NCBI GenBank assembly: GCA_902528515.1
Contig: CABZTD010000018.1
Coordinates: 1 to 37,468, forward strand
Origin: K189A clade bacterium
GTDB lineage: Bacteria > Pseudomonadota > Gammaproteobacteria > Pseudomonadales > Azotimanducaceae
DNA length: 37,468 nt
Direction of reading: 5' to 3'
Position numbers and translations under genes: made by a program. Below, piece after piece: positions 8,606 through 17,527 of the stretch (its first letter is position 1; every line of letters starts with the position of its first letter). The notes below the pieces were generated by a model. It was given only the letters and a program-made list of their open reading frames with translations. It was not told the origin of the DNA and searched no databases.

Positions 8606-9955
8606 CTAGTCGTCTCCGGCCCCCCGGGTTTGCGCCGTCGCCTTATAGGGAGCATCGAACGGCGCGACCCAAAGCAGCAAAAGCATTCCGGGAATCGCGA
8701 GCGCCGTGCACAAGTAGAAAAAATTTGTCCAATCAATCGCCTCTACGATTAACCCGCTAAAACTCGCTGCTATGACTCGAGGAAGCGAAGCTAAGGCCGT
8801 AAAGAGAGCAAATTGAGTAGCTACGGCCAGTTTCGATGTTTCTCGAGCGATAAAGGCGACCAGGGCCGCAGTACCAAGACCGGCCCCTAGATATTCGCCA
8901 ACGACCACAATGACAAGGATCCATGTCACAGCGCCAGCTTGTGACAGCCAAGCAAAACCTAGAATCGTGATCATCTGCACTAGGCCAAAAACCCATAAGG
9001 CTCTATTGATACCGATATAGACCACTACGATAGCGCCCAGTAAGCCGCCGATTATTAATGACCCTAAAGCAGAGAACTTTACCACCGTACCAATGGTCGT
9101 CATGGTAAATCCCGTGTCGAGATAAAAAACAGAAATTAGCGCCGTGGCCATGCTGTCGCCCAGTTTGTAAAACAACATGAAGGCCAGTACCGCAAAAGCC
9201 GGGGCCAAGGCTCGCCGTTTAAAGAACTCGCGGAACGGCAGCGCTGTTGCCTGCCATAAATTTTGCGGGGGTGGCGCAACGCCTTTCGGCTCTTCAATGA
9301 GGGCTGTCAGAAGCAAACCGACCACCATAAAAGAGGCCATCACCATAAAATTTAGATCCCAAGAGATGTGGTCTGCCAAAATAAAACCCAGGCTCCCAGG
9401 TACTAAGTTGGCAACTCTGTAGGCTTGAGTGTTGATTGCATTGCCAAGTGCGAGTTCACCATCGGTATCAAGAATTTCGCGCCTGTAGGCGTCTAAAACG
9501 ATGTCCTGTGTTGCGCTGAAAACGGCCAGGGCGATTGAGATAATCACTAGGGTGGTCATTTGATCTGTGGGCTGCCAAAACCCTAGCGAACCGATCAGCA
9601 ACACTAGGGGAACCTGGGTAAACAACATCCAGCTGCGCCGCCTTCCCAGACGCGTTAAGGGAAACCTCTCCAGCAATGGCGCCCAGAGAAATTTGATCAC
9701 ATAAGGTGTTTGCACTGCGGTAAAAAAGCCGATTACAGCGAGAGAAACACCCTCGAGGCGCAACCAGGCGGGCACTAATATCATTATCACATAAAGTGGC
9801 AGCCCCGAGCTAAAGCCGATGGCCACGCAACTGAGCATTCGCTTATCGAAAAGAACGTGAAAGAAAATGTAGCGCTCAGCGAGTCCTCGAAGAAATCGAG
9901 TGAGGCGACCCTTGGCTTTGGTCAACTCAGGCCTATCCGTGGACAATGGCAGCAA
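8606..9955 (-). CDS. ampG: AmpG-type muropeptide permease (MFS)
   Basis: A 449-residue major facilitator superfamily transporter importing GlcNAc-1,6-anhydro-MurNAc muropeptides for peptidoglycan recycling. Family signatures: a cytosolic N-terminus followed by KRMLSCVAIGFSSGLPLYVI (about residues 39-58), FLWAPLLERF, the R-x-GRRR loop after the third segment, and SATQDIVLDAYRREIL (about residues 163-178). About twelve to fourteen hydrophobic segments. The start is a TTG at 9955, five bp after the yajQ stop, implying a yajQ-ampG operon. ampD, the cytosolic amidase acting on the imported substrate, is 6 kb away. Assignment to AmpG rather than a related permease rests on these motifs. Confidence 0.9.
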   Translation of the reverse strand: MLPLSTDRPELTKAKGRLTRFLRGLAERYIFFHVLFDKRMLSCVAIGFSSGLPLYVIMILVPAWLRLEGVSLAVIGFFTAVQTPYVIKFLWAPLLERFPLTRLGRRRSWMLFTQVPLVLLIGSLGFWQPTDQMTTLVIISIALAVFSATQDIVLDAYRREILDTDGELALGNAINTQAYRVANLVPGSLGFILADHISWDLNFMVMASFMVVGLLLTALIEEPKGVAPPPQNLWQATALPFREFFKRRALAPAFAVLAFMLFYKLGDSMATALISVFYLDTGFTMTTIGTVVKFSALGSLIIGGLLGAIVVVYIGINRALWVFGLVQMITILGFAWLSQAGAVTWILVIVVVGEYLGAGLGTAALVAFIARETSKLAVATQFALFTALASLPRVIAASFSGLIVEAIDWTNFFYLCTALAIPGMLLLLWVAPFDAPYKATAQTRGAGDD

Positions 9956-9960
9956 GACTT

Positions 9961-10443
9961 CTAGTCGCGGAAGTTGTTGTATTGCAGCGGAATGTTCAAT
10001 TCGCTGTTCTTCAGCGCGGCGATGGCATCCTGCAGATCGTCGCGTTTCTTGCCGGTGACACGCACTTTATCGCCATTGATCTGGCTCTGAATCTTAAGCT
10101 TGGAGTCTTTAAGCACCTTAGTCACGAGCCTGGCATTGTCTTTGTCGAGACCTTGAGTCATGGTGAAACGCTGACGTTTGACCTTACCAGCGCCCTCAAT
10201 GTCGCCAGGCACAAGGGCCCTACTGTCCACATTTCGACTGGCCATCTTGCCGCGTAAGATGTCTTTCAACTGGCCGATCTGAAATTCTTCCGGAGCGGTG
10301 AGCAAAACGCTTTGTTCCTCGAGTTCGATTTTCGCGTCCACACCGCGGAAGTCGAATCGCGTACCAAGTTCTCGCACTGCCTGATCTACTGCGTTTCGGA
10401 CTTCGTGCATATCCATTTCGGAAACCACATCAAATGACGGCAT
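9961..10443 (-). CDS. yajQ: YajQ-family nucleotide (c-di-GMP)-binding protein
   Basis: A 160-residue cytoplasmic protein of the YajQ/DUF520 family, members of which bind cyclic di-GMP in Xanthomonas and Pseudomonas and alter transcription. I start at the ATG at 10443 (MPSFDVVSEMDMHEVRNAVDQ), the universal family N-terminus, although the frame is open to 10530; GGGGAAGA precedes it. Further signatures are ELGTRFDFRG, the QLKDILRGK block and the C-terminal IQSQINGDKVRVTGKKRDDLQDAI. The protein ends with NIPLQYNNFRD, the normal family end. It is followed by ampG after five bp. Confidence 0.96.
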   Translation of the reverse strand: MPSFDVVSEMDMHEVRNAVDQAVRELGTRFDFRGVDAKIELEEQSVLLTAPEEFQIGQLKDILRGKMASRNVDSRALVPGDIEGAGKVKRQRFTMTQGLDKDNARLVTKVLKDSKLKIQSQINGDKVRVTGKKRDDLQDAIAALKNSELNIPLQYNNFRD

Positions 10444-10553
10444 GTCTTCCCCATCTATCGGCTGATGAAAACGAACCTGTCGGAACAGGTTGATACTTTG
10501 CGTCAGGTTAGCACTATGCCTGTGCAGCACAAACCAAAGAGATATGTATCCTA

Positions 10554-11147
10554 ATGAGCGAAGACACCTCCCGAATCACCAAGGTAACCACTCGCAATGG
10601 CGACGCAGGCCAAACCCGTTTAGGCAACAACAAGCGGATCAGCAAGACGGATCCGCTGGTGCGAGCCCTGGGTAGCACGGATGAACTCAACAGCGCAGTG
10701 GGCTTGCTAAGGTGTTACCTGAGCGATGGAAAACTTGATGAGTTGGTCGCAGAGCAACAGCAGTTTTTATTCGATATCGGTGCGGTGTTGGCCATGGCAG
10801 GTGAATACGACCCATCCACATTGGCGACAGGCCTGACAGCACTCGATGAACAAACTGAGGCTATGAACCGTGAGCTGCCGGCACTTAACGAGTTCGTTAT
10901 TCCTGGCGGAAACCTGCCAACCTCCCACGCTCATCTGTGTCGCACAATCTGCCGTCGAGCAGAGACCGATGTTTGGGCTGCAATATCGGCTTGGGAGAAG
11001 CGTCTTGAATCTATTCACGTCGGTCGCCTGCGTGGCGCAGGTGCCTGCTTGAATCGACTTAGCGATTTTTTCTTCGTGCTCGCAAGAACGCTGAGTCAAC
11101 ACCAAGATCAGACCGAGTCCCAGTGGCGCGGTCCTTCAAACTCATGA
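10554..11147 (+). CDS. PduO/MMAB-type cob(I)alamin adenosyltransferase
   Basis: A 197-residue ATP:cob(I)alamin adenosyltransferase, which makes adenosylcobalamin from reduced cobalamin. Visible motifs: the N-terminal ATP-binding stretch TRNGDAGQTRLGNNKRISKTD (typical T-x-x-GD-x-G-x-T-x-L-G plus R-x-x-K), LGSTDELNSAVGL (about residues 40-52), FVIPGGNLPTSHAHLCRTICRRAE (about residues 109-132) and LNRLSDFFFVLAR near the C-terminus. Length fits the family. It is divergent from yajQ and its stop is eight bp from that of the convergent aceF. No other cobalamin genes are in the window, so whether the cell synthesises or salvages B12 is not shown. No gene symbol is given because the family has several names. 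Confidence 0.93.
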   Translation: MSEDTSRITKVTTRNGDAGQTRLGNNKRISKTDPLVRALGSTDELNSAVGLLRCYLSDGKLDELVAEQQQFLFDIGAVLAMAGEYDPSTLATGLTALDEQTEAMNRELPALNEFVIPGGNLPTSHAHLCRTICRRAETDVWAAISAWEKRLESIHVGRLRGAGACLNRLSDFFFVLARTLSQHQDQTESQWRGPSNS

Positions 11148-11155
11148 GTTGTTTG

Positions 11156-12781
11156 CTACAGGGCTAATCGTCGGATGTCTGCCAATAGCGCCGTCAGGGT
11201 GGCCATAAAGTTCCCACCGTCGACGCCATTAATCACCCGATGATCGTAGGAGAGGCTCAACGGTAGCTGCAGCCGAGGCTCAAATGCACCCCCCTGCCAG
11301 ATCGGTCGTATAACCGACTTGCCAACACCCAAAATGGCCACCTCAGGGGCGTTGATAATTGGCGTAAAGCCAGTCCCGCCAATGTTGCCGAGACTCGAAA
11401 TAGTAAACGTGCCACCACTTAAATCGTCTAAGGCGAGTTTTTTTGACCGCGCTTTTTCCGCCAATTCCTGGGCTTTTTCCGCCAATGCCAAAATACCTAG
11501 CTGATCTGCGCCACGTATCACCGGAACGACCAATCCTTCCGGTGTGTCTACAGCGATGCCGATATTGGTGTAGTGCTTGACTACCAAATTCTCACCATCA
11601 GCGCTCAGAGACCCGTTGAGTTTTGGGTGGGCAGCCAAGGTCTGACACACCGCCTTAATGATAAAAGTTAGGGGCGAAAGCCTGATATCCTGATTTTGTG
11701 CTTCGGCCTTGATGCTCTGACGAAAGGACTCTAAGTCTTCGATGTCGGCATTGGCATGTTGAGTCACATGCGGAATATTTAGCCAAGATCGCTGCATATT
11801 GAGGGCGACTTGTTTCTGAATACGGCCGAGAGGCTGTTCCTCAACGTCACCAAACTTAGCGAAGTCTACAACGGGGACGGGCGGAATAGTTGAATTCACC
11901 GGTGCCGAGGTCGCCTCCGGTTGATTAATCCGAGCCTTTGCCCAGGCCTTCACATCATCCTTGGTGACGCGACCGCGATTTCCACTTCCTTCAACCCGTT
12001 CCAGGGGAACGCCAATTTCTCTCGCCAAACGACGTGTGGCTGGTCCGGAATAGACCTGGCTTCCGGCTGCCGCGGCCGGCACCAATTTGTCCTCCGACGC
12101 GGGCTCAGGCATGGCGGCTCCGGGCTGTGATGGCGCTGCCGTGAGCGTCTCACCCTCCTGAGACGGACCGTCCTTCAACATTGCGTCGTCCTGCGGTGAC
12201 CCTTCGATACTTGCTGTGGCTAACAGGCTGCCAGCACTCACTTGATCGCCAACGGCCACACTAACTTCAAGAAGAACGCCGCTTACCTCAGCAGGAATTT
12301 CCATTGACGCTTTGTCGGATTCAAGCACCACTAGCAGATCACCCGGTGCAACTTGTGATCCGGCTATGGCAGCGACCTCTATCACCTCCACTTCTTCTAT
12401 ATCGCCTAAGTCGGGGACTGATATCTGCACGACCTGTTGGCCGCCAACCCGAGCCTGTTCGATTAGCTCGCTCCACTTGGCTGCTGTTGGAATACCTGTG
12501 CCGTCACTTTGTTGGCTGGTAGACTCGGCAGCGGAATCAGCACCTTGAATGCTCACTGTATCGAGTTTGCCGATGATCGCCCCCTCACCCAACTGATCCC
12601 CGAGAGCGACGCTAATTTCAACGATGGTGCCGGCATTGCCTGCCGGTACCTCCATCGACGCCTTGTCCGATTCAATCACGATAATCGGGTCATCGGCTCC
12701 AACGACATCGCTCACTGCAACACAGATTTCTGTAACTTCGACTTCTTCGATGTCACCCAAACTTGGTAGGACAATGTTCAA
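11156..12781 (-). CDS. aceF: Dihydrolipoyl acetyltransferase, E2 of pyruvate dehydrogenase
   Basis: A 541-residue E2 core subunit transferring acetyl groups to CoA. Domain order: lipoyl domain 1 (about residues 1-75; lipoyl-Lys in ESDKASMEV), lipoyl domain 2 (about 118-195; ESDKASMEI), Ala/Pro linkers, the peripheral subunit-binding domain (ATRRLAREIGVPLERVEGSG, about 247-267) and the catalytic domain ending in SYDHRVINGVDGG with His514. Two lipoyl domains match pseudomonad-type E2 (about 547 aa) rather than the three of E. coli. The usual Asp four residues after the His is Asn518, a variant I recall from Azotobacter-type E2p. The start is TTG at 12781, fixed by AGAGGA six bases upstream. It follows aceE by 53 bp. 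Confidence 0.97.
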   Translation of the reverse strand: MNIVLPSLGDIEEVEVTEICVAVSDVVGADDPIIVIESDKASMEVPAGNAGTIVEISVALGDQLGEGAIIGKLDTVSIQGADSAAESTSQQSDGTGIPTAAKWSELIEQARVGGQQVVQISVPDLGDIEEVEVIEVAAIAGSQVAPGDLLVVLESDKASMEIPAEVSGVLLEVSVAVGDQVSAGSLLATASIEGSPQDDAMLKDGPSQEGETLTAAPSQPGAAMPEPASEDKLVPAAAAGSQVYSGPATRRLAREIGVPLERVEGSGNRGRVTKDDVKAWAKARINQPEATSAPVNSTIPPVPVVDFAKFGDVEEQPLGRIQKQVALNMQRSWLNIPHVTQHANADIEDLESFRQSIKAEAQNQDIRLSPLTFIIKAVCQTLAAHPKLNGSLSADGENLVVKHYTNIGIAVDTPEGLVVPVIRGADQLGILALAEKAQELAEKARSKKLALDDLSGGTFTISSLGNIGGTGFTPIINAPEVAILGVGKSVIRPIWQGGAFEPRLQLPLSLSYDHRVINGVDGGNFMATLTALLADIRRLAL

Positions 12782-12834
12782 AGCGCTTCCTCTGCTCCTT
12801 GTTTGTGCTGCTTGCTTGGCGTTTTCGGCGTCAG

Positions 12835-15525
12835 CTAGTTTTCTCGCGGGTTTGGCTTGTCCGACTGAATGCCAAGTTGTTCCCGAACGTCCTTTAAGTT
12901 CAGCTGCATATGGCCCGCGGCCACCAACTCTCTTAAAGCACTGTACTGAATAAACTGGCTGCCTACTTCAAAAAACGCCCTCAACTGCTCTCGCGTATCG
13001 CTGCGGCCGAAGCCATCAGTACCCAACACACGAAGCGGCGCATCGATAGCAGCGCGTAACTGCTCGGGCAGCGCCTTTACGTAGTCTGATACAGCGATCA
13101 CAGGCGCATCGCTCCACCCACCCTCGTTCAGCAGGTTGCTGACATGACACGCCGTTGCAGGACTCTCAGGATGAATCAACGTCTCACGCTGGTGGTCCTG
13201 AATATTGCGACCAAGCTCTGTGTAACTGGTAACGCTGTACACTTGAGCTCGAAGTCCATAGGTGTCTACCAACTGCTGGGCGGCGCGTCTTGCTTCCGGC
13301 AACAGCGCACCGCTACCCAATATTCTAATTCGAGGCCCGACGCTATCTCCGAGTGTTTCAAGCAGGTACATACCCTTGACGATATCCTTCTCTACAGCCT
13401 CGGGCATCGCCGGATGATGGTAGGCCTCGTTCATTAGAGTGATGTAGTAGTAAACAGGTGCCTTGTCCACGTACATATGCTCAAGCCCACGCCGGATAAT
13501 AACCGCTAGCTCAAAGGCATAGGCCGGATCGTAGCTGATGCAGTTTGGCACTGTAGATGCCAGCAAGTGGGAATGACCGTCCTGGTGCTGCAGGCCCTCA
13601 CCATTCAGAGTCGTTCGACCGGCAGTACCACCGAGCAGAAAACCCTTGGCCTGCAGATCTCCGGCGGCCCAAGCTAAATCGCCCACCCGCTGAAAACCAA
13701 ACATTGAGTAGTAAATGTAAAACGGCAATAGCGTGTATTGGTGAGTGGAGTAAGCCGTAGCCGCCGCGATCCAGGCCGCGAAAGCCCCAGCTTCGTTGAT
13801 GCCTTCCTCTAAAACCTGTCCGGATTTCGATTCTTTATATGCCGCCAGTTCATCGGAGTCCTCAGGTTCGTAGAGCTGGCCCTCAGAAGAATAAATGCCC
13901 AGCTGTCGAAACATGCCCTCCATACCAAAGGTTCGGGCTTCGTCAGGCACGATGGGTACGATCCGCTTGCCCAACTGTTTATCTCTCAGCAGGGTCGCCA
14001 GTATTCGCACAAAGGCCATGGTGGAGCTGATTTCGCGTTTACCGCTGCCTTCAAGCTGCGCCTTGAATACTGAAATATCCGGCACTTCTAACGCCTGTTG
14101 ATCAACCAGACGCCGAGGCATCTGACCGCCAAGCCTCTCGCGAGCCTGGTGCATGTACTGCATTTCAGAACTATCAGCAGCTGGCCGATAATAGGGCACA
14201 TCTTCAAGTTCTTCGTCACGCAGCGGCACATCGAAGCGATCACGGAAGTACTTAAGCTCATCAAGGCTGAGCTTCTTAACTTGGTGAGTGGTATTTTCGG
14301 ATTCACCGGCGTCACCCATGCCGTAGCCCTTGACGGTTTTAGCCAAAATTACAGTTGGCTGCCCCCGGTGGTTCGCCGCGGCGTAGTACGCGGCATAAAT
14401 CTTGTACGGGTCGTGACCACCTCGATTAAGGCGATATATATCTTCATCGCTCAGATGCTCAACCATTTGCAGCAGCTCGGGGTCTTTGGCGAAAAAGTTC
14501 TCCCGAACGTACTTCCCACCCTTGGCTTTGAAATTTTGATATTCGCCATCCACTGTGGCGTCCATCGCGCGCTGCATCAAACCCTTTTTATCTTTGGCAA
14601 ATAATGGATCCCAGTGTCTTCCCCAGACAACTTTGATGACATTCCATCCAGCACCTCGGAAATAACCCTCAAGCTCTTGGATGATTTTACCGTTGCCTCG
14701 CACCGGGCCATCCAGTCGCTGCAAATTGCAGTTAACGACGAAAATCAGGTTGTCGAGTTTTTCGCGCCCAGCCAGAGAGAGGGCGCCAAGAGATTCAGGT
14801 TCATCACATTCACCGTCGCCCAAAAAAGCCCAAACTTTTCGATCACCCATTTCGACTAGGTCACGGGAATCGAGATACTTCATGACATGGGCTTGATAGA
14901 TAGCCTGCAAAGGGCCAAGCCCCATCGACACCGTCGGAAACTGCCAATAATCCGGCATGAGCCAAGGGTGAGGGTATGACGATAAACCTGCATCGCTAGC
15001 CTCGCGACGAAAGTTGTCCATGTGAGCTTCGCTGATTCGGCCTTCTAAAAACGATCGCGCATAAATGCCGGGAGAGGCGTGCCCCTGAAAGTAGACTAAA
15101 TCACCCGAGCGAGTGCGATCGTCATCGGTAGAAGCCTGGAGGGGGGCGCGAAAAAAGTAGTTAAACCCCACGTCGTAAAGTGTTGCCGACGAGGCAAAAC
15201 TAGATATATGACCGCCCAAATCGCCGGCACGCCTATTTGCCCGCACCACCATGGCTAGCGCATTCCACCGAATCAGACTGCGAATGCGTCGCTCCATGAA
15301 AAGATCCCCGGGCATGGGCGTCTCATCGGCAACCGGGATGGTATTACGATAGGGCGTAGACACAGAAAAAGGCAGGCTCGCACCGGTCATTGTAAGTTTC
15401 TCAGCGAGGCTCTGCAGTAGTGCTGAGGCCGCGGCCACACCCTCTCGTTTGAGAACGCCATCCAGTGCATCAAACCATTCTTGTTGCTCTTCGGTATCGA
15501 ATCCTCTTAGGTCAGGGTGTTTCAC
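12835..15525 (-). CDS. aceE: Pyruvate dehydrogenase E1 component (homodimeric)
   Basis: An 896-residue thiamine diphosphate enzyme decarboxylating pyruvate and reductively acetylating E2. It is the homodimeric proteobacterial type (E. coli 887 aa). Visible signatures: N-terminal RIRSLIRWNALAMVVRANR, HASPGIYARSFLEGR (about 150-165), the thiamine-binding GDGECDEPES (about residue 230) through VVNCNLQRLDGPVRGNGKII, and the C-terminal VSVTSYTELGR-type stretch. The start is a GTG at 15525 with an excellent GGGAGGAG seven bases upstream. ampD ends 26 bp before it on the same strand and no promoter space is left between them, so aceE is transcribed with ampD or from a promoter inside it. No pdhR-like regulator or lpd is adjacent. 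Confidence 0.98.
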   Translation of the reverse strand: MKHPDLRGFDTEEQQEWFDALDGVLKREGVAAASALLQSLAEKLTMTGASLPFSVSTPYRNTIPVADETPMPGDLFMERRIRSLIRWNALAMVVRANRRAGDLGGHISSFASSATLYDVGFNYFFRAPLQASTDDDRTRSGDLVYFQGHASPGIYARSFLEGRISEAHMDNFRREASDAGLSSYPHPWLMPDYWQFPTVSMGLGPLQAIYQAHVMKYLDSRDLVEMGDRKVWAFLGDGECDEPESLGALSLAGREKLDNLIFVVNCNLQRLDGPVRGNGKIIQELEGYFRGAGWNVIKVVWGRHWDPLFAKDKKGLMQRAMDATVDGEYQNFKAKGGKYVRENFFAKDPELLQMVEHLSDEDIYRLNRGGHDPYKIYAAYYAAANHRGQPTVILAKTVKGYGMGDAGESENTTHQVKKLSLDELKYFRDRFDVPLRDEELEDVPYYRPAADSSEMQYMHQARERLGGQMPRRLVDQQALEVPDISVFKAQLEGSGKREISSTMAFVRILATLLRDKQLGKRIVPIVPDEARTFGMEGMFRQLGIYSSEGQLYEPEDSDELAAYKESKSGQVLEEGINEAGAFAAWIAAATAYSTHQYTLLPFYIYYSMFGFQRVGDLAWAAGDLQAKGFLLGGTAGRTTLNGEGLQHQDGHSHLLASTVPNCISYDPAYAFELAVIIRRGLEHMYVDKAPVYYYITLMNEAYHHPAMPEAVEKDIVKGMYLLETLGDSVGPRIRILGSGALLPEARRAAQQLVDTYGLRAQVYSVTSYTELGRNIQDHQRETLIHPESPATACHVSNLLNEGGWSDAPVIAVSDYVKALPEQLRAAIDAPLRVLGTDGFGRSDTREQLRAFFEVGSQFIQYSALRELVAAGHMQLNLKDVREQLGIQSDKPNPREN

Positions 15526-15551
15526 TCAATCACTCCTCCCGTCTGGTTGCC

Positions 15552-16157
15552 TTAGCTTTGAGCGCTTTGGGTTGTCAGTCTTCGGTGCAGGGGCACGAGC
15601 AATCGCTGCCAGTCGAAATGGGGCCCCGGATCTTGTTTGCGACCAGGCGCGATTTCTTGATGACCGACGATGGCGTTCGGAGCAAGGCTGGGATAGCGCT
15701 GACAGAGCGCAGTGCATACTTCTAGCAGCGCATCGTACTGAGCTTCAGCAAAGGGCGATTCCCAAGTACCTTCAAGCTCGATACCTAAGCTAAATCGGTT
15801 ACAGCCCTGGCGGTTCATCCACTGCGATTCACCCGCATGCCAAGCTGGCCGGTCGAAGGGAACAAATTGTTCGACAACGCCATCGCGGTCGATGAACAAG
15901 TGCGGTGCAACCCGAATCCCCGCCAGACTGGCGAAACTTTCGTGAGCGCCAATATCGAGTGTGCCGGTAAAGAGCTGACTCGGTAATCCGCTGCCAAATT
16001 CGCCCGCAGGTAACGACACGCAGTGCAGAACAATGAGCTCGCATTGAAAATCGCCCTGCTGACCGGAGTCACACCCAATGTTTATCTGGGGAGCATCGCA
16101 GTGCTTGCTCTGTCGCCAGTTTATATTGCGAAGACAATGAGCCGAATCGATAACCAT
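15552..16157 (-). CDS. ampD: 1,6-anhydro-N-acetylmuramyl-L-alanine amidase AmpD
   Basis: A 201-residue cytosolic zinc amidase (amidase_2 fold) that strips the peptide from anhydro-muropeptides during wall recycling and so keeps AmpC-type induction low. Zinc ligands are recognisable: His45 in LIVLHCVSLP, His166 in VGHQEIAPGRKQDPGPHFDW and Asp176 in the same block, with the catalytic Lys174 two residues before. The RPAWHAGESQW, FSLGIELEGTWE and FIDRDGVVEQFVPFD blocks are family-typical. No signal peptide, consistent with AmpD rather than AmpDh2/3 paralogues. It is head to head with nadC (137 bp), a conserved gammaproteobacterial arrangement, and 26 bp upstream of aceE. ampG lies in the same window. 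Confidence 0.96.
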   Translation of the reverse strand: MVIDSAHCLRNINWRQSKHCDAPQINIGCDSGQQGDFQCELIVLHCVSLPAGEFGSGLPSQLFTGTLDIGAHESFASLAGIRVAPHLFIDRDGVVEQFVPFDRPAWHAGESQWMNRQGCNRFSLGIELEGTWESPFAEAQYDALLEVCTALCQRYPSLAPNAIVGHQEIAPGRKQDPGPHFDWQRLLVPLHRRLTTQSAQS

Positions 16158-16293
16158 GCCATTATTGTGGCATGTTTAGATAATCGACGCGTTGCTACTA
16201 GGGGTTTTGCGGCAAAACGGTCTTAGAATGCAACGAAGCGCGAAGCCCTCGGTATTGGGGTAGCCTATATCGGGTTTAGGAATTTGAAGCTTA

Positions 16294-17187
16294 ATGAAAT
16301 CGCAACTGCACTTTCATCCCATCGACGTTGAATTGCTCAGAGAGGCCGTTAGACAAAATGTGGAACAAGCACTGACTGAAGATCTCGCTGACGGTGACAT
16401 TTCTGCCGGCCTAATTGATGAATATACCCTCGCCTTCGCACAAGTCATTACTCGGGATTCCGGAATATTTTGTGGCGCACCATGGGTGAATGAAACACTG
16501 AAACAACTCGACGGAACGATGCAAATTAAATGGCAGGTGGCAGACGGCGATACGGTCTCACCGAATCAAGAGCTATTCCAACTTCGCGGCAAGGCACGCA
16601 GCTTACTCAGCGCAGAGCGTACCATGCTGAATTTTGTCCAGCTTCTATCAGGCACCGCAACACGCACGGCCAAATATGTTGAGCTCATTGCCGATAGTCA
16701 GTCCCAACTATTAGATACGCGAAAAACCGTTCCCGGATTGAGGCTCGCGCAAAAATACGCCGTTAAGTGTGGTGGCGGCAGTAATCACCGAGCCGGCCTC
16801 TACGACGCATTTCTGTTAAAAGAAAACCATATATTGGCAGCAGGCAGTATTGGCGCGGCGGTTAAGGCAGCCAAAGCCTCAGCACCCAGTAAACCTGTTG
16901 AAATAGAGGTAGAAAGCCTTGCCGAGCTACAGCAGGCCATGGAGGCAGGCGCTGACCTTGCCTTGATCGACAATTTTTCAGTTACTGATATCAAAGCTGC
17001 AGTTGCTATAACTCGCGGCAACATGGTGCTGGAAGCATCCGGTGGAATTACCCATGAGAGTATTGCCGCAATCGCTGCAACGGGAGTGGACTACATCTCA
17101 TGTGGTGACCTTACCAAGAGCGTTGAGCCCATGGATCTATCCATGCGCTTTTTAGTCGAAGATTCAAAAGCCGGGGATCAAACCTGA
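16294..17187 (+). CDS. nadC: Nicotinate-nucleotide pyrophosphorylase (carboxylating), quinolinate phosphoribosyltransferase
   Basis: A 297-residue enzyme of de novo NAD synthesis converting quinolinate and PRPP to nicotinate mononucleotide. Signatures: EDLADGDISAGLI near residue 30, LLSAERTMLNFVQLLSGTAT (about 105-125), LDTRKTVPGLRLAQKYAV followed by GGGSNHRAGLYDAFLLKENH (about 150-185), EVES, and ASGGITHESIAAIAATGVDYIS. The usual C-terminal end of the family is a short block like DLSMRF; here twelve further residues follow (LVEDSKAGDQT region). On the opposite strand these tail codons read as the end of a phosphodiesterase remnant, suggesting the tail was acquired at a deletion junction. Start ATG at 16294; only a distant AGGA is upstream. 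Confidence 0.96.
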   Translation: MKSQLHFHPIDVELLREAVRQNVEQALTEDLADGDISAGLIDEYTLAFAQVITRDSGIFCGAPWVNETLKQLDGTMQIKWQVADGDTVSPNQELFQLRGKARSLLSAERTMLNFVQLLSGTATRTAKYVELIADSQSQLLDTRKTVPGLRLAQKYAVKCGGGSNHRAGLYDAFLLKENHILAAGSIGAAVKAAKASAPSKPVEIEVESLAELQQAMEAGADLALIDNFSVTDIKAAVAITRGNMVLEASGGITHESIAAIAATGVDYISCGDLTKSVEPMDLSMRFLVEDSKAGDQT

Positions 17188-17442
17188 GACTTGGAGCCCA
17201 CTATCGGCCACACGCTGAAAGTTTTTGCCCTAATGGGGATAGCGCTCAAGGTAATCGTGGCGAAAACCGTCCAGGGAGAGCATTACCATAATGAGGGTCT
17301 TGGTTTGGTGATCTGAGCCAGCAAGTCCTGTGGAAGCGCACACTGCCAGAGAGAGCGCGAAGACTATATTTACGAAAAATAGTGTCCCAGATTGCCTAAG
17401 GCTCTTTTCAGACAATACTGCATTGACGACGCACATCCTCAC
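17167..17442 (-). pseudogene. Relic of a secreted type I phosphodiesterase/nucleotide pyrophosphatase (ENPP/alkaline phosphatase superfamily), N-terminal fragment
   Basis: The frame starts at GTG 17442 with GGGAGG six bases upstream and encodes a signal-peptide-like segment (FFVNIVFALSLAVCASTGLAG), then LIMVMLSLDGFRHDYLERYPH. SLDGFR-DYLERYPT is the signature N-terminus of the ENPP family, with the first metal-ligand Asp. After the TAG at 17230-17232 the same frame continues as GKNFQRVADSGLQVSGLIPGF, matching the family's next block (N-x-x-R-x-x-x-x-G-[LV]-x-x-x-G-L-I-P-x-F). It then ends at a TGA inside the nadC 3' end, just before the position where the nucleophile block (PTKTFPNH) should come. 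So only about 90 of several hundred residues remain, with one internal stop. A dead fragment. Confidence 0.75.
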
Positions 17443-17527
17443 CTAATGCCTCCCTTCAAGGATCTAGCCACCTGTCAAAGGCCTGCAAGGCATTTCGATC
17501 GGCTTGAAAGATCGAACCAACTGACGC

